This document shows positions 9,158 to 17,271 of a stretch of DNA of 64,000 nucleotides, piece by piece. Origin of the DNA: Solirubrobacter pauli (GTDB lineage Bacteria > Actinomycetota > Thermoleophilia > Solirubrobacterales > Solirubrobacteraceae); NCBI RefSeq assembly GCF_003633755.1, contig NZ_RBIL01000001.1:295426-359425 (forward strand), read 5' to 3'. The notes beneath the pieces were generated by a model. That model was given only the letters and a program-made list of their open reading frames with translations, ran no database searches and was not told where the DNA came from. How positions within the stretch are numbered: the first letter of the stretch is position 1; every line of letters begins with the position of its first letter. The translations under genes were made by a program, and so were the position numbers.

Positions 9158-9307
9158 TCAGGGCAACGGGTCAGGCAGGGGGATCAGGTCAGAGAGACCG
9201 GGGGGCGAACGAGGTCAGATTCGTAAAAGCAAGAGATGCACTGAGGTCCAAGGACGGACAGAGATGAAAACCAGAAGGAATCAGAACTACAAGCCAAGAG
9301 CAACGGC

Positions 9308-10123
9308 ATGAGCGACGCCAACGGACAAGGAATAAGGCGGGTCCGAACGCGTTGGGAACGAGTCGAAGGCAAGCGTGATCGAGACGTGCTCGAGTGGGTC
9401 GCGCGATTTCGATTCGTGACGGCCGCCGCGACAGCGGAGCAATTCGGTGTCGACGTGGTCAACGCGCGTCGTCGGCTCAAGCGCATGGAACAGGCCAAGC
9501 TGCTCGGCGTCATGCGAAGCGGCGGCACGGCCCCGATCTTCTACGTGGCCAGCGCTGGACGTCAGCTACTCGGGTTGCCATGGCGCGCGGCGCCTCGCGG
9601 CGATCTGCAGCGCGCGCACGAACTCGCGATCGTCGACCAAGTCACCCGCTTTGAGCGCCACGCCGCCGAAGGCGTCCGCGTGCTCACCGAGCGCGAATGC
9701 CGCCGCGCAGAAGCCGACGGCGCCGGCCAGTTTCACGTCACGGTGCGTGGCGAAGGCCCCCGCGGTCTGGCCGAACGGTGGCCCGACATCGTCCTGGTCG
9801 ACAGCCAAGACCGTCGCGTCGCAGTCGAGCTTGAGTTCTCGCCCAAGCACACCGCGCGCCTGCAACGAATCGTCGAGGGCTTCCTCGACTCGCGCGAGTA
9901 CGCCCAAGTGCTCTACCTCGTCGACAGCGTCCCCCTCGCCCGCCGCCTCACGCGGCTGATCGACGACGGAACTGCCAGACGCTCGGCCAACGCCACCAAC
10001 CGGATGTTCGATATCCGCGCCACCGACGTCCGCGTGCTGGCCTGGCACGACGCCGACCAAGCCGTCACCGAAGCGATCGACGCCGAACGCGCACGCTCGC
10101 GGCCGCGCGAGCGGGCTGCGTAA
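9308..10123 (+). CDS. replication-relaxation family-like protein (winged helix)
   Basis: 271 residues. Residues ~25-75 form a winged helix (DVLEWVARFRFVTAAATAEQ, then VNARRRLKRMEQAKLLGVMR). A domain follows with HELAIVDQVTRFE, WPDIVLVDSQDRRVAVELEF and FLDSREYAQVLYLVDS. This layout is that of the replication-relaxation family encoded next to coupling ATPases on actinobacterial plasmids and ICEs (family assigned by pattern). The PDIVL...VAVELEFS run resembles a nuclease-like fold core, but catalysis is not shown. A second protein of this type is at 41484. Confidence 0.75.
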   Translation: MSDANGQGIRRVRTRWERVEGKRDRDVLEWVARFRFVTAAATAEQFGVDVVNARRRLKRMEQAKLLGVMRSGGTAPIFYVASAGRQLLGLPWRAAPRGDLQRAHELAIVDQVTRFERHAAEGVRVLTERECRRAEADGAGQFHVTVRGEGPRGLAERWPDIVLVDSQDRRVAVELEFSPKHTARLQRIVEGFLDSREYAQVLYLVDSVPLARRLTRLIDDGTARRSANATNRMFDIRATDVRVLAWHDADQAVTEAIDAERARSRPRERAA

Positions 10124-10159
10124 AGAAAGGTGGGACAACCGTAGGTCTGCGCCTCCTAG
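10122..10159 (+). promoter_or_regulatory. element-specific promoter, copy 2
   Basis: AAAGAAAGG, then GGGACA at 10132-10137, 14 nt, and CCTCCTAG at 10152-10159. The ATG at 10165 lies 33 nt after the first G of GGGACA. The site begins at the stop codon of the preceding gene. Confidence 0.75.
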
Positions 10160-10164
10160 TGGAC

Positions 10165-11919
10165 ATGGCCAGACCTACACCCCCCTCCCAAGGCCCGCAG
10201 ACCATGACCGCGCTGCTGGGCGCATGCGCAGCTCTCGCGCTTGCCCCGGCACTCGCCACCGGAGGCATCGCCGCCATCGCCATGCGCCGACGGGGGCTGC
10301 GGTTCACCTGGAGCCTCGCCGCCCTCCCGGTCCTCGCGCTCCCGCTGCTCGCCATCGGGCCGCTCGACGCCGTCGCGAACCTCGAACGCGAACTGCGATC
10401 GCTGCACGCGGGCGCCCCGCGACCTCTCACGCTCATCAACACGGCCGCGGCGTTCTGGCTGCCGTGCAGCGCCCTTGTCGCCACCGCGGGCAAGCTGTGG
10501 ATCGACCGACGAGACCGGCTACACGGCGGCTCGCGCGAGACCCGTAGCCGCGCATCCCTCGGCCCCCTTCAACTGCTCGCACTACGCCACCAGCGCGCGA
10601 GAGCAGCCGCAGCCGGCCGCACCGGCCCAGACGGCACCTTCTTGCTCGGACACGACTCCACGCACGGCCGCCCGTTCCGGGTGCCGCTGCCGCAGGCGCA
10701 CGCAACCATCGTCGGCGGATCGAACACGGGCAAGACCAACACCGCTGAGATCCTGCTCGAGGGCGCCGCTGCCGCCGGCGGCAGCTTCGTCATCCTCGAC
10801 GGCAAAGGCGGACGCGACCTGGCCCGCAGCGCGTACGTCCTCGGCGAGCGCTACGCGCGCCCAGTCGCCCTGTGGTCGGTGCTCCCCTACGGCGATGAGC
10901 AACTGGACGCGCTCCGCTTGCCGTGGAATGTGGCCGGAGGCGGCAACCCGACCGAAATCAAGGACCGGATCGCCAGCAGCGAAGAGCAAGCCGAGCCCTA
11001 CTACGAAGCCGTCGCCGCACGCGGCGTGCTCGCCGCCACGCAAGCCCTGCACGCCGTCAACGACGGACAAGCCGATCTACGCAGCCTCGCCGAGCTGCTC
11101 GACAGCCCCGACAACAAGCTCATCGCCGCGCTCGAGCACGCAGACCCCACCCGCTTTGAGAGCACGCTCGCCTGGCTCCGAACGCTCGGCGACGCCGAAA
11201 AGTCCGGCCTGCGCGGCATGGGCCTACGCCTGCACACGATGATCGCCTCCGACGGCGGGCAATGGCTCCTGCCAGACCCACGTGGCCAAGAGATCGACCT
11301 CTACACAGCCATCCGGGACGGCTGGCTAGTGGTCTTCACGCTCCCACAGGGCAGCTACCCAGAGCTGATCCCGCACGTCGCGCGGTACACGATCTCAGCC
11401 GTCAACGCCGTCGCCGGCCGCCTCGAACGCGAAGGCCACACCGCCAACGCCGTGCTGTTCATCGACGAACTCTCCGCCTTTGACGGAGACCAGCTCTGCG
11501 CGACCTACGAACGCGCCCGCTCAGCGGGCATCCGCGTCGCGACCTCCACGCAATCGCTCTCAAACCTCGAAGACGTCGGCGGAACCAAGCTCCTGCACGC
11601 CGCACTCGACAACGCCGAGCTGATCATCGTGCACCGCCAAGCCGTACCCGACACGGTCGAGCTGCTCTCCAGCCTCGCGGGCACCGTCGAAGCCTGGGAG
11701 CACACGCACAAGATCGACGACGCCCACAGCTTCCACATGGGCCTGGACGAGGTCGGCGAGCGCAACCGTCGCCTCACCGACAAATTCCGCGTGCACCCAA
11801 ACCAGATCAAACACCTCGGCAAAGGGCAAGCCGTCGTCATCAGCCAACGCCCCACCCTCTCGGCAACGCCCGTGAACATCGCGCCCGGCCTCAGCGCAAT
11901 CCGTCGAGGCCACGGATGA
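10165..11919 (+). CDS. type IV coupling ATPase (VirD4/TraD-like)
   Basis: 584 residues. Three hydrophobic segments lie in the first ~110 residues (ALLGACAALALAPALATG; LAALPVLALPLLAIGPL; INTAAAFWLPCSALVATAG). Walker A GGSNTGKTN follows near residue 184 and Walker B VLFIDELSAF near 430, then STQS and HRQA motifs typical of TraD-type ATPases. It should dock DNA substrate at the secretion channel encoded at 42-53 kb. ATG 10165 rather than GTG 10159 is favoured because promoter copy 2 puts the leaderless start there. It is the first gene of a run with parA and its partner. Confidence 0.88.
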   Translation: MARPTPPSQGPQTMTALLGACAALALAPALATGGIAAIAMRRRGLRFTWSLAALPVLALPLLAIGPLDAVANLERELRSLHAGAPRPLTLINTAAAFWLPCSALVATAGKLWIDRRDRLHGGSRETRSRASLGPLQLLALRHQRARAAAAGRTGPDGTFLLGHDSTHGRPFRVPLPQAHATIVGGSNTGKTNTAEILLEGAAAAGGSFVILDGKGGRDLARSAYVLGERYARPVALWSVLPYGDEQLDALRLPWNVAGGGNPTEIKDRIASSEEQAEPYYEAVAARGVLAATQALHAVNDGQADLRSLAELLDSPDNKLIAALEHADPTRFESTLAWLRTLGDAEKSGLRGMGLRLHTMIASDGGQWLLPDPRGQEIDLYTAIRDGWLVVFTLPQGSYPELIPHVARYTISAVNAVAGRLEREGHTANAVLFIDELSAFDGDQLCATYERARSAGIRVATSTQSLSNLEDVGGTKLLHAALDNAELIIVHRQAVPDTVELLSSLAGTVEAWEHTHKIDDAHSFHMGLDEVGERNRRLTDKFRVHPNQIKHLGKGQAVVISQRPTLSATPVNIAPGLSAIRRGHG

Positions 11920-11930
11920 CCGCACACGCG

Positions 11931-11979
11931 TTCGTATCCACCTTCGTATCCGAGTCCAGCTTCGTATTCGAATCCGAAG
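11931..11979. promoter_or_regulatory. direct repeats and near-palindrome before parA (candidate centromere/operator)
   Basis: TTCGTATCC occurs at 11931 and 11943, and TTCGTATTC at 11961. The last is part of CTTCGTATTCGAATCCGAAG (11960-11979), a 20-bp palindrome with one mismatched pair. Repeats of this kind beside a partition gene often bind the centromere protein or the Par repressor. Confidence 0.5.
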
Positions 11980-12155
11980 CCATCTTCGCCTCCGCAACCG
12001 GATCCGACTCCAGTCCCGGATCTCACCGCGGCTACGTCTGCGTCTGCAGCTCCGACATCGCATCCGTGACCCGCTACGCCCACCAAAGCGCTGCGACCAG
12101 CAGGCAGCTTCCGCTCCACCTTCAACGCTACAGCCACCTACGGAAGGGCAGCTCG

Positions 12156-13013
12156 ATGCCAGCACGGACGATCACGATCTCACAGCAGAAGGGCGGTGTC
12201 GGCAAGAGCACCACAGTCGTCGAACTGGCTTGCGCTTGGGGGGTACATGGCGTCGTTCCCCGCAACGTCGCGCCGATCAAGCCTGGCGCGAGCAGAAAAG
12301 AGCCCCGGCGCGTCCTGGTCATCGACCTAGACCCGCAAGCCGGCGCCACCGCCAAGCTGGGCGTCAACCCCGAAGAGATCGCTCCCGAGCAGTCAGTGAT
12401 GGCCGTCCTCGAAGACCCGCATCACCCGATCGAAAACAGCCTGTGGGCCGGTGTCTATCCGGGCTACGGGATCGACCTGATCCCCGGACACTTCGAACTG
12501 GAAGGCACCGAAGCCGAACTGGCTCGCCGACAGGGCGCCTTCTCCATCCTGCGCGACAAACTCGCCGCTGTCGCCGAACAGTACGAGTACGTGCTCATCG
12601 ACAGCCGACCCTCCCTGGGCCTGCTCACCATCAACGCCCTCTTTGCCTGCAGCGAAGTGCTGATCCCGGTCAAGCTGATCGACACCGAATGCACCAACGG
12701 CGTACGCGCCGTACTCGGCGCGCTCGCAGACGTCGCCGAACATGGCGGAGAACTCCAGCTACTCGGCGCTCTGGCCACCTTCCACGACGCGCGCAAGCAG
12801 ACCGTCGCCGACGCCATCCGCACATACGTGTCCGGCAACCTCGGCGTGCCGTTCCTTCAAACGGTCATCCCAGACCGCAGCCAGTTCGGCAACGCCGCCC
12901 TGGAAGGCTCGCCCGTGAACCTCTGGCGCCCCAACACAGACGGCGCCTCCAGCTACCGCCGCCTCGCCGCCGAGATCGCCGAACACGCCCCGGAGATCGC
13001 CTATGCCGCTTGA
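12156..13013 (+). CDS. parA: ParA-type partition ATPase
   Basis: 285 residues from ATG 12156, with GGAAGG 8-13 nt upstream. Deviant Walker A KGGVGKSTT at residues 12-20, then VLVIDLDPQAGATAKLG and YVLIDSRPSLGLLTINAL are all standard for ParA. A ~20-residue insertion after the first helix is unusual. The frame is open back to ATG 11916, which overlaps the TGA of the coupling-ATPase gene, but that stretch is Ser-rich, repeat-derived DNA and an unlikely N-terminus. It overlaps the partner gene by 11 nt. Partitioning fits a plasmid or a replicating ICE. Confidence 0.88.
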   Translation: MPARTITISQQKGGVGKSTTVVELACAWGVHGVVPRNVAPIKPGASRKEPRRVLVIDLDPQAGATAKLGVNPEEIAPEQSVMAVLEDPHHPIENSLWAGVYPGYGIDLIPGHFELEGTEAELARRQGAFSILRDKLAAVAEQYEYVLIDSRPSLGLLTINALFACSEVLIPVKLIDTECTNGVRAVLGALADVAEHGGELQLLGALATFHDARKQTVADAIRTYVSGNLGVPFLQTVIPDRSQFGNAALEGSPVNLWRPNTDGASSYRRLAAEIAEHAPEIAYAA

Positions 13014-13608
13014 TCCCTCCAACAGGCGCAAGTCCGCCTTCATGAGCAAAGTCTTCGGAGACGAGGATGCTCCAAGCGGGCCGAGCCGACCGACGCCTCC
13101 CGCCGGGCCCAAGCCGCCCGCCCCGGCGAGCGCCGAGTCCGCGCCCGCCGACGCAACGACGGCCGAACCAGAGGCGCCGGCCGCTCGTGGAGCTGGGAGC
13201 AGCATGCCTCCCGTGCCGCCCAGCGAGCCGAGCGCACCCGAGGCGACCCAACCTCCCGCTGCGCCAGCGCCCGCCGCGCCCAAGGCACCCGCGAAACCGA
13301 GCGCTCGCAAGCCAGTTGCCAGGACCGCGGGCGCCGACACCGGTGCGCGGCTCACGGTCCCGCCTGTCGGAGCCCGCCAGCAGGACCGATTCCAATGCCG
13401 ACTGACGTCGGTCGTCAGCGAGAACGTCACGCAAACCGAGCAGCTGCTTGCCCACCGGACCAAGCTCAGCCTCAACGCGATCCGCGAGATCGCGGTCTGG
13501 TCCGCGCTCGGCGACCCGGACAACGTCGACCGCTTCATCGCCGAAGTCCTGCCCAAGTGGCTCAACGGACGCAACGAAGCTACCGTCCGCGCCGCCACGG
13601 GGACCTGA
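13003..13608 (+). CDS. ParA partner, probable centromere-binding (ParB-like) protein
   Basis: 201 residues starting inside the end of parA. It has a short basic N-terminus (MPLDPSNRRKSAF), a ~95-residue Pro/Ala-rich linker, and a folded C-terminus with helices RLTSVVSENVTQTEQLLAHR and LSLNAIREIAVWSALG. It is not a canonical ParB: no ParB nuclease box and no CTPase motif are visible. Position and overlap with parA are the basis for the role. Confidence 0.6.
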   Translation: MPLDPSNRRKSAFMSKVFGDEDAPSGPSRPTPPAGPKPPAPASAESAPADATTAEPEAPAARGAGSSMPPVPPSEPSAPEATQPPAAPAPAAPKAPAKPSARKPVARTAGADTGARLTVPPVGARQQDRFQCRLTSVVSENVTQTEQLLAHRTKLSLNAIREIAVWSALGDPDNVDRFIAEVLPKWLNGRNEATVRAATGT

Positions 13609-13615
13609 CCTAGCC

Positions 13616-13641
13616 GGGCGCGGGCCCCACTGCCCGCGCCC
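13616..13641 (+). terminator. GC hairpin after the parA operon
   Basis: GGGCGCGGG (13616-13624) and CCCGCGCCC (13633-13641) form a perfect 9-bp stem with an 8-nt loop. No U-tract, as is usual in high-GC actinomycetes. It ends exactly where leader copy 1 begins. Confidence 0.6.
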
Positions 13642-13909
13642 GCTGGCGCTTCAGGGCCGGCGGCGGCCAGATGGAGGAGATGGTCGCTTTCGGGCATCGC
13701 GGCAGGGCTGCTGCTTGGCCGGTGGCCGCTGGACTCGCACCCACAACGATCGGGCACCGCATCGCGCTGTCGCACCGAGATCAACAACCGACGGACCCCT
13801 TCGGGGCGGCCTACGGCCAGTCGGTCTGTCGATCGCGGTGCTTTCGCGCGCCGTCGGCACCCGACACGGTGGGCACAGCCAGCAACCACCACCAAGGAGC
13901 CCCGCCGAG
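13642..13909 (+). promoter_or_regulatory. conserved ~270-nt leader, copy 1
   Basis: This non-coding stretch aligns over its whole length with 17272-17540, upstream of the paralogous gene. Shared blocks include GCTGGCGCTTC, CTTTCGG, GGCCGGTGGCC, CGCACCCAC, CAACAACCGAC, CCTACGGCC, GTCGGT and GGGCACAGCCAGCAA. Indels break any common reading frame. ACCGAC...GTCGGT can pair around a CCCC/GGGG hairpin. AAGGAG at ~13891 serves as the ribosome-binding site. A regulatory RNA leader is likely. Confidence 0.65.
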
Positions 13910-14278
13910 ATGACCGAGACCGCCACCCCCACCACCACCTCCAAGCCCGCCACCGCCCGTCAGCGCCAGCTGCTCGCAGACCTCTCGGTCGAGCTCGGCC
14001 GCGACATCGACGTCCCCGCCACCGCCAAAGCCGCCAGCGCAGTGATCGCCAAGACCATCCGCAAGCACAACGCGCAGCTCGCCGAAACCGGCACCAAGCC
14101 CGCTCCGACCCTTCGCCAGGCACGGCTGCTCGAGGAACTCGGCGCCGAGCGCGGCAAGACCTACCAGCTCCCGGCCACGCGCGCCCAGGCCAGCGCCCGG
14201 ATCAAGCAGATCCTCGCCGCCGGCACCCCGAAGCCGAAGACGGACGCCGCCCCGGAGGCCGAGCTGGTGGCCGCCTAA
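13910..14278 (+). CDS. small protein with two DUF3072-like repeats, paralog A
   Basis: 122 residues. Two repeats of the pattern T-x-R-Q-x-x-LL-x-x-L-x-x-E-x-G ... P-A-T-x-A-x-A-S-x-x-I-x-x-I at residues ~15-50 and ~62-98 resemble DUF3072-type units. Both ends are low complexity. It is preceded by AAGGAG and the conserved leader, and has a paralog at 17541. The small basic helical repeats might bind nucleic acid, but nothing shows this directly. Confidence 0.8.
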   Translation: MTETATPTTTSKPATARQRQLLADLSVELGRDIDVPATAKAASAVIAKTIRKHNAQLAETGTKPAPTLRQARLLEELGAERGKTYQLPATRAQASARIKQILAAGTPKPKTDAAPEAELVAA

Positions 14279-14306
14279 GGGCGGCCCGCCTGGCGGGGCG
14301 AGCGGT

Positions 14307-14332
14307 GAGGGCCGGGGCCCATACGGGCCCTC
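14307..14332 (+). terminator. GC hairpin
   Basis: GAGGGCC (14307-14313) pairs with GGCCCTC (14326-14332). It follows the small DUF3072-like gene; no U-tract. Confidence 0.45.
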
Positions 14333-14461
14333 GGCGCCCACCCCGGCGGATGTAGCCGGACCGGGCGACTCTAACCACCCAGCGTGCGAACATGCGTTCG
14401 TGTCAAGTCAAGGAAGCGCCTACGCACGCTTCAGCGGCCCCTCGAACACGGAAACCCGCTG

Positions 14462-14767
14462 ATGGTCCGCTCGGCGGCCGCCGAACTCCCCAAACTGCAG
14501 CTCGCCGACGCGCTCGCAGTCTGCCTGGTCTTTCTGACCGGCGAGCCGAACCGCTACGCACGCGCCGCCGTGCGCTGGCACGCGCGCCTGTGCCTGGAGT
14601 CACCGAGCATGGAGCTCGCCGGCGCCTACCGCGCTCTTGAAGCGCTCTCCGGGCTCATCGACGACCCCGCCGCCGCCGCAGCCGACCTCATCGACGTCTG
14701 CGACGCCGCCGGCCATCCCGACGTCCGTCGCCGCCCTGACGCGTGGCTCGCCCGCACACGGCGCTGA
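14462..14767 (+). CDS. small hypothetical protein
   Basis: 101 residues from ATG 14462. The frame is open to a GTG at 14384, but the extra 26 residues are Arg-rich without pattern. It is helical, with RAAVRWHARLCLESPSMELA and ALEALSGLIDDPAAAA as the distinctive stretches. Not recognised. It ends 20 nt before the A-rich tract of promoter copy 3. Confidence 0.6.
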   Translation: MVRSAAAELPKLQLADALAVCLVFLTGEPNRYARAAVRWHARLCLESPSMELAGAYRALEALSGLIDDPAAAAADLIDVCDAAGHPDVRRRPDAWLARTRR

Positions 14768-14778
14768 ACCCCGCGCTC

Positions 14779-14815
14779 AAGAAAGGCGGGACACCGGAGG
14801 CGCTGTGCCTCCTAA
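14779..14815 (+). promoter_or_regulatory. element-specific promoter, copy 3 (CCTCCTAA variant)
   Basis: AAGAAAGGC, then GGGACA at 14788-14793, 14 nt, and CCTCCTAA at 14808-14815. Spacing is identical to copies 1 and 2. Here the first good Shine-Dalgarno start lies 74 nt past the -10, so this transcript has a leader. Confidence 0.65.
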
Positions 14816-14817
14816 CC

Positions 14818-14892
14818 GTGCACGGGCGCCCGCCCACCACCAAACCGCGCGGCCACGAACAGCCGCCCGACCTCAGGAAGGAACCGCCATGA
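14818..14892 (+). CDS. possible 24-residue Pro-rich leader peptide
   Basis: GTG 14818 lies directly behind promoter copy 3 and opens a 24-codon frame, about one third proline (PPTTKP ... QPPD ... EPP). Its TGA overlaps the ATG of the next gene (ATGA). It could couple translation to the downstream gene, or be chance. Confidence 0.3.
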   Translation: MHGRPPTTKPRGHEQPPDLRKEPP

Positions 14893-15161
14893 CCACGATC
14901 GTCGATCCCTGGCCCACCCACACGCTGGACGACCTCGAGCTGCCCGACGCTGAGCGTCAGGCAGCCCACATGCTCCGGATCGGCTACAGCACAGACCGGC
15001 CCAAGTACATCCAGCCGCACCGCGAAGGCCTCGACGGTCTCGTCGCGCGCGGCCTGCTCGAGCGCATCGAGCGCCCCGACGGCAGCCTGCACTACTTCAT
15101 CGCCGGCGAGAACTTCGACCTGTGGGACCGCACCTACAACACGCTCGGCTGGATGGAGTAG
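14889..15161 (+). CDS. small hypothetical protein under promoter copy 3
   Basis: 90 residues. Ribosome-binding site AGGAAGGA 7 nt before the ATG. An acidic N-terminus (TLDDLELPDAERQAAHMLRI) is followed by a winged-helix-like segment (LDGLVARGLLERIERPDGS, then LHYFIAGE). It may be a small wHTH regulator, but the recognition helix is unclear. Confidence 0.65.
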   Translation: MTTIVDPWPTHTLDDLELPDAERQAAHMLRIGYSTDRPKYIQPHREGLDGLVARGLLERIERPDGSLHYFIAGENFDLWDRTYNTLGWME

Positions 15162-15220
15162 AACGCCGTGAGCGCTCCCACTCAGCTGCACCGGCGTCCC
15201 GCGCTGGGCGCACCCGACCG

Positions 15221-15580
15221 ATGACCCGCGACCAGGCGGCCGCGTTCTGTCGACGCAACTAAGGCCGCTGGTCGGGCCCGCAGATCGAGCAGTACCTCGC
15301 TCAGCGGGGCGTCACCGTTACCGCGACCACCATCCGCTACTGGGCCAAGCCCGCCGCACGCGAGCGCGACGTCAAGCAGAGCGCCGCCAACAAACGCGAG
15401 CAGCGCCTCTTCGAGCGCATGACCGACCTGCGCGACGCAGGCCTTTCCTACGCAGACATCGCGCGCGTCCTGCGACTCGACTTCGGCATCGACGTCACCG
15501 AGGACACGATCGCGCGCGCCTTCCAGGCCGGTCGCCTCACCCCGAAGATGCGGCGCGAACACGCCCAGCGGGCGCGCTGA
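15221..15580 (+). pseudogene. HTH protein gene broken by an in-frame TAA
   Basis: The frame from ATG 15221 to TGA 15578-15580 is 120 codons and reads as one protein except for TAA at 15260-15262 (codon 14). After the stop comes a transposase/resolvase-like HTH (WSGPQIEQYLAQRGVTVTAT, then TIRYWAKP) and a second HTH (LRDAGLSYADIARVL ... TEDTIARAFQ). The next in-frame ATG (15419) would lose the first HTH. A nonsense mutation is the simple explanation. Confidence 0.65.
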
Positions 15581-15613
15581 CCGCCTAGGACCTTCACCGC
15601 GACGCGCCTATGC

Positions 15614-16855
15614 TCAGACAGTGCCAGACCGCCGGTTCATCAGCCCCATGCTGTTGACCGCCGTCGTCACGCCGCCCGCCGATGCGGCCGGGCGCTCGAG
15701 CCCAAGCTCGACGGCTGCCGCGGGCAACTGCACGCCCACGCCGACGGCACCGTGCGCCTGTACTCGCGCCCCGGACGTGACTGCACCACGGAGTTCCCGG
15801 AGATCGCCGCCGCCGGCCGCCAACTCGGCCGCGACGTCGTCCTCGACGGGGAGATCATCTGCCTCGATGCCCAAGGGCGTCCCGACTTCGAGCGCATCCG
15901 CCGCCGTCTGGGTCTGCGACGCTCGCACGCGGTCGCGGCCGTCGCCGTGAGCGCTCCCGTCGCCTTCGTCGCCTTCGACCTTCTCGCGCTCGACGGCCGC
16001 CACCTCTGCGCGCGGCCCTACCGCGAGCGGCGCGCCCAGCTCGAGGAGCTGCTCGCCGCCGCCCCGGACGCGGGCATCAGCGCGGTCCCGAGCTACGACG
16101 CAGCTAGCACCGACCTCGCGGCCGCCACCCGCGATATGCAGCTTGAGGGCATCGTCGCCAAGCGCCTGGACTCGCGCTACCTGCCCGGGCAGCGCAGCCG
16201 CGCGTGGCTCAAGCACAAACACTCGCGCAGCGAGGCGCTGATCGTCACCGGTTGGCGGCCCGCGACCGACCGCGAACCTGACGCGGTGTTTCTCGCGCGC
16301 CTGGCGCCCGACGGCACGCTCAGCTACGCCGGACAAGCCAGTTACGGGCTCGCCGCCCAGCGCGGCGCGCTGCTGCGCGCCCTGGATGCGCACGAGCGAC
16401 GCGGCCGTAGTCGGCACGGTATCCGGTCGGTCCTGCCCGCCATCGGCGTACACGTCGACCACCACGGGCGCGTGGGGGAGGGGGTACTGCGCGACCCCGT
16501 CATGCGCCGCTTCAAGGTCCTCTCCACGTTCAACGCCACATAGCGGCGGTGCGCCGAACGGCCGCCACGGCGGCGGCGGGTCGCTCGGCTGCCGCGTCGC
16601 CGACTGCGGTGCGTGTTCTTCTGCGGCGCGCTCGCTGTGCGCGAGGTCCGCTGCATAGCGCGTCGCCTGCGCCTGCATCCATCCCGCACCCGCCGTCGCG
16701 GCCACGTTCAGTAGCGCGACGGCGACCCCGAGCGCGGTCACGATGAGGGTGAGGACCGCGATGACGTCGGGACGCGACCCGCTGACTTCTTGTGACGGTC
16801 GTGCACGGCGCGCGCCGGCGCGCTTGTTCTTGTTCTTCTTTCGCTGTATAGCCAT
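15614..16855 (-). CDS. possible small basic membrane protein; frame continues antisense through the ligase
   Basis: From ATG 16855 (GAAAGG upstream) the first ~104 codons lie outside the ligase: a Lys/Arg-rich start (MAIQRKKNKNKRAGARR), one hydrophobic helix (VIAVLTLIVTALGVAVALL) and a second helical segment. Beyond that the frame runs antisense across the whole ligase and looks like shadow. Either the gene is real but has lost its stop, or only the beginning is meaningful. Confidence 0.3.
   Translation of the reverse strand: MAIQRKKNKNKRAGARRARPSQEVSGSRPDVIAVLTLIVTALGVAVALLNVAATAGAGWMQAQATRYAADLAHSERAAEEHAPQSATRQPSDPPPPWRPFGAPPLCGVERGEDLEAAHDGVAQYPLPHAPVVVDVYADGGQDRPDTVPTTAASLVRIQGAQQRAALGGEPVTGLSGVAERAVGRQAREKHRVRFAVGRGPPTGDDQRLAARVFVLEPRAAALPGQVARVQALGDDALKLHIAGGGREVGASCVVARDRADARVRGGGEQLLELGAPLAVGPRAEVAAVEREKVEGDEGDGSAHGDGRDRVRASQTQTAADALEVGTPLGIEADDLPVEDDVAAELAAGGGDLRELRGAVTSGARVQAHGAVGVGVQLPAAAVELGLERPAASAGGVTTAVNSMGLMNRRSGTV
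15621..16543 (+). pseudogene. ATP-dependent DNA ligase, LigD-type, frameshifted near its N-terminus
   Basis: From GTG 15621 the frame reads like a LigD N-terminus (FISPMLLTAVVTPPADAAGR). The adenylation motif EPKLDGCR (Lys at 15704-15706) is in another frame, which continues to the stop at 16543. One base appears lost at about 15685-15698. The rest is intact: LDGEII, FDLLAL, EGIVAKR, WLKHKH and a C-terminal OB-like domain ending near HGRVGEGVLRDP. Translation from GTG 15752 alone would lack the catalytic lysine and be inactive. A sequencing error is possible. Confidence 0.75.
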
Positions 16856-17271
16856 GTCTGAGTGCCTTTCGTAGGTTTGTCAGTGATTGGTGTCGTTCTG
16901 CGATCCTTTAGAAGGTCCGCAACTGCTGTCTTTTTGAACGTACGCCACGCGTCCGAAAAAACTGGCCCGTTTCGCAACTTTCTTTCTGCGGGTTCTGGGG
17001 GGGGCGACCTCTCGCCCCCGGTTGGGACCCCCGGCCAAGGCCCTCAAGCCAAAGTGCCTGACCGGCGAACACGTCGCCGGGAGCTCGTTATCGCTGTGCG
17101 CTGCGCACCTCCTCGGTCACCACGGCGAAGCCCCGGACCCGCCGGCCGAGGGCCGTCGTGACGTCGCTCGATCGCTCTGCTTCTCGCTCTTTACGTCTGG
17201 GCGCTCGCGCGCTTTAGAGCCCCGGCGCTGGGGCCCTGGGTGGCCGCGACTATCCGACGACGCTCGGAGTT
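16856..17271. other. intergenic region with an AT-rich stretch
   Basis: 16860-16990 is clearly less GC-rich than its surroundings (runs such as CTTTTTG, GAAAAAAC, TTTCTTTC). It probably holds the promoter for the minus-strand gene and perhaps for leader copy 2. No credible gene from there to 17271. Confidence 0.4.

Noticed and set aside
11960-11979. TTCGAATCC as part of a tRNA T-arm, hence an att site
   Set aside because: No acceptor, D or anticodon arm around it; better explained as part of the repeats before parA.
11916-12155. N-terminal extension of ParA starting at the ATGA overlap
   Set aside because: Ser-rich, made of the repeats and palindrome; ATG 12156 has a ribosome-binding site and gives the normal ParA start.
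13448-13909. Open frame running through leader copy 1 into the small gene
   Set aside because: In copy 2 the matching nucleotides fall in changing frames, so the conservation is not at protein level.
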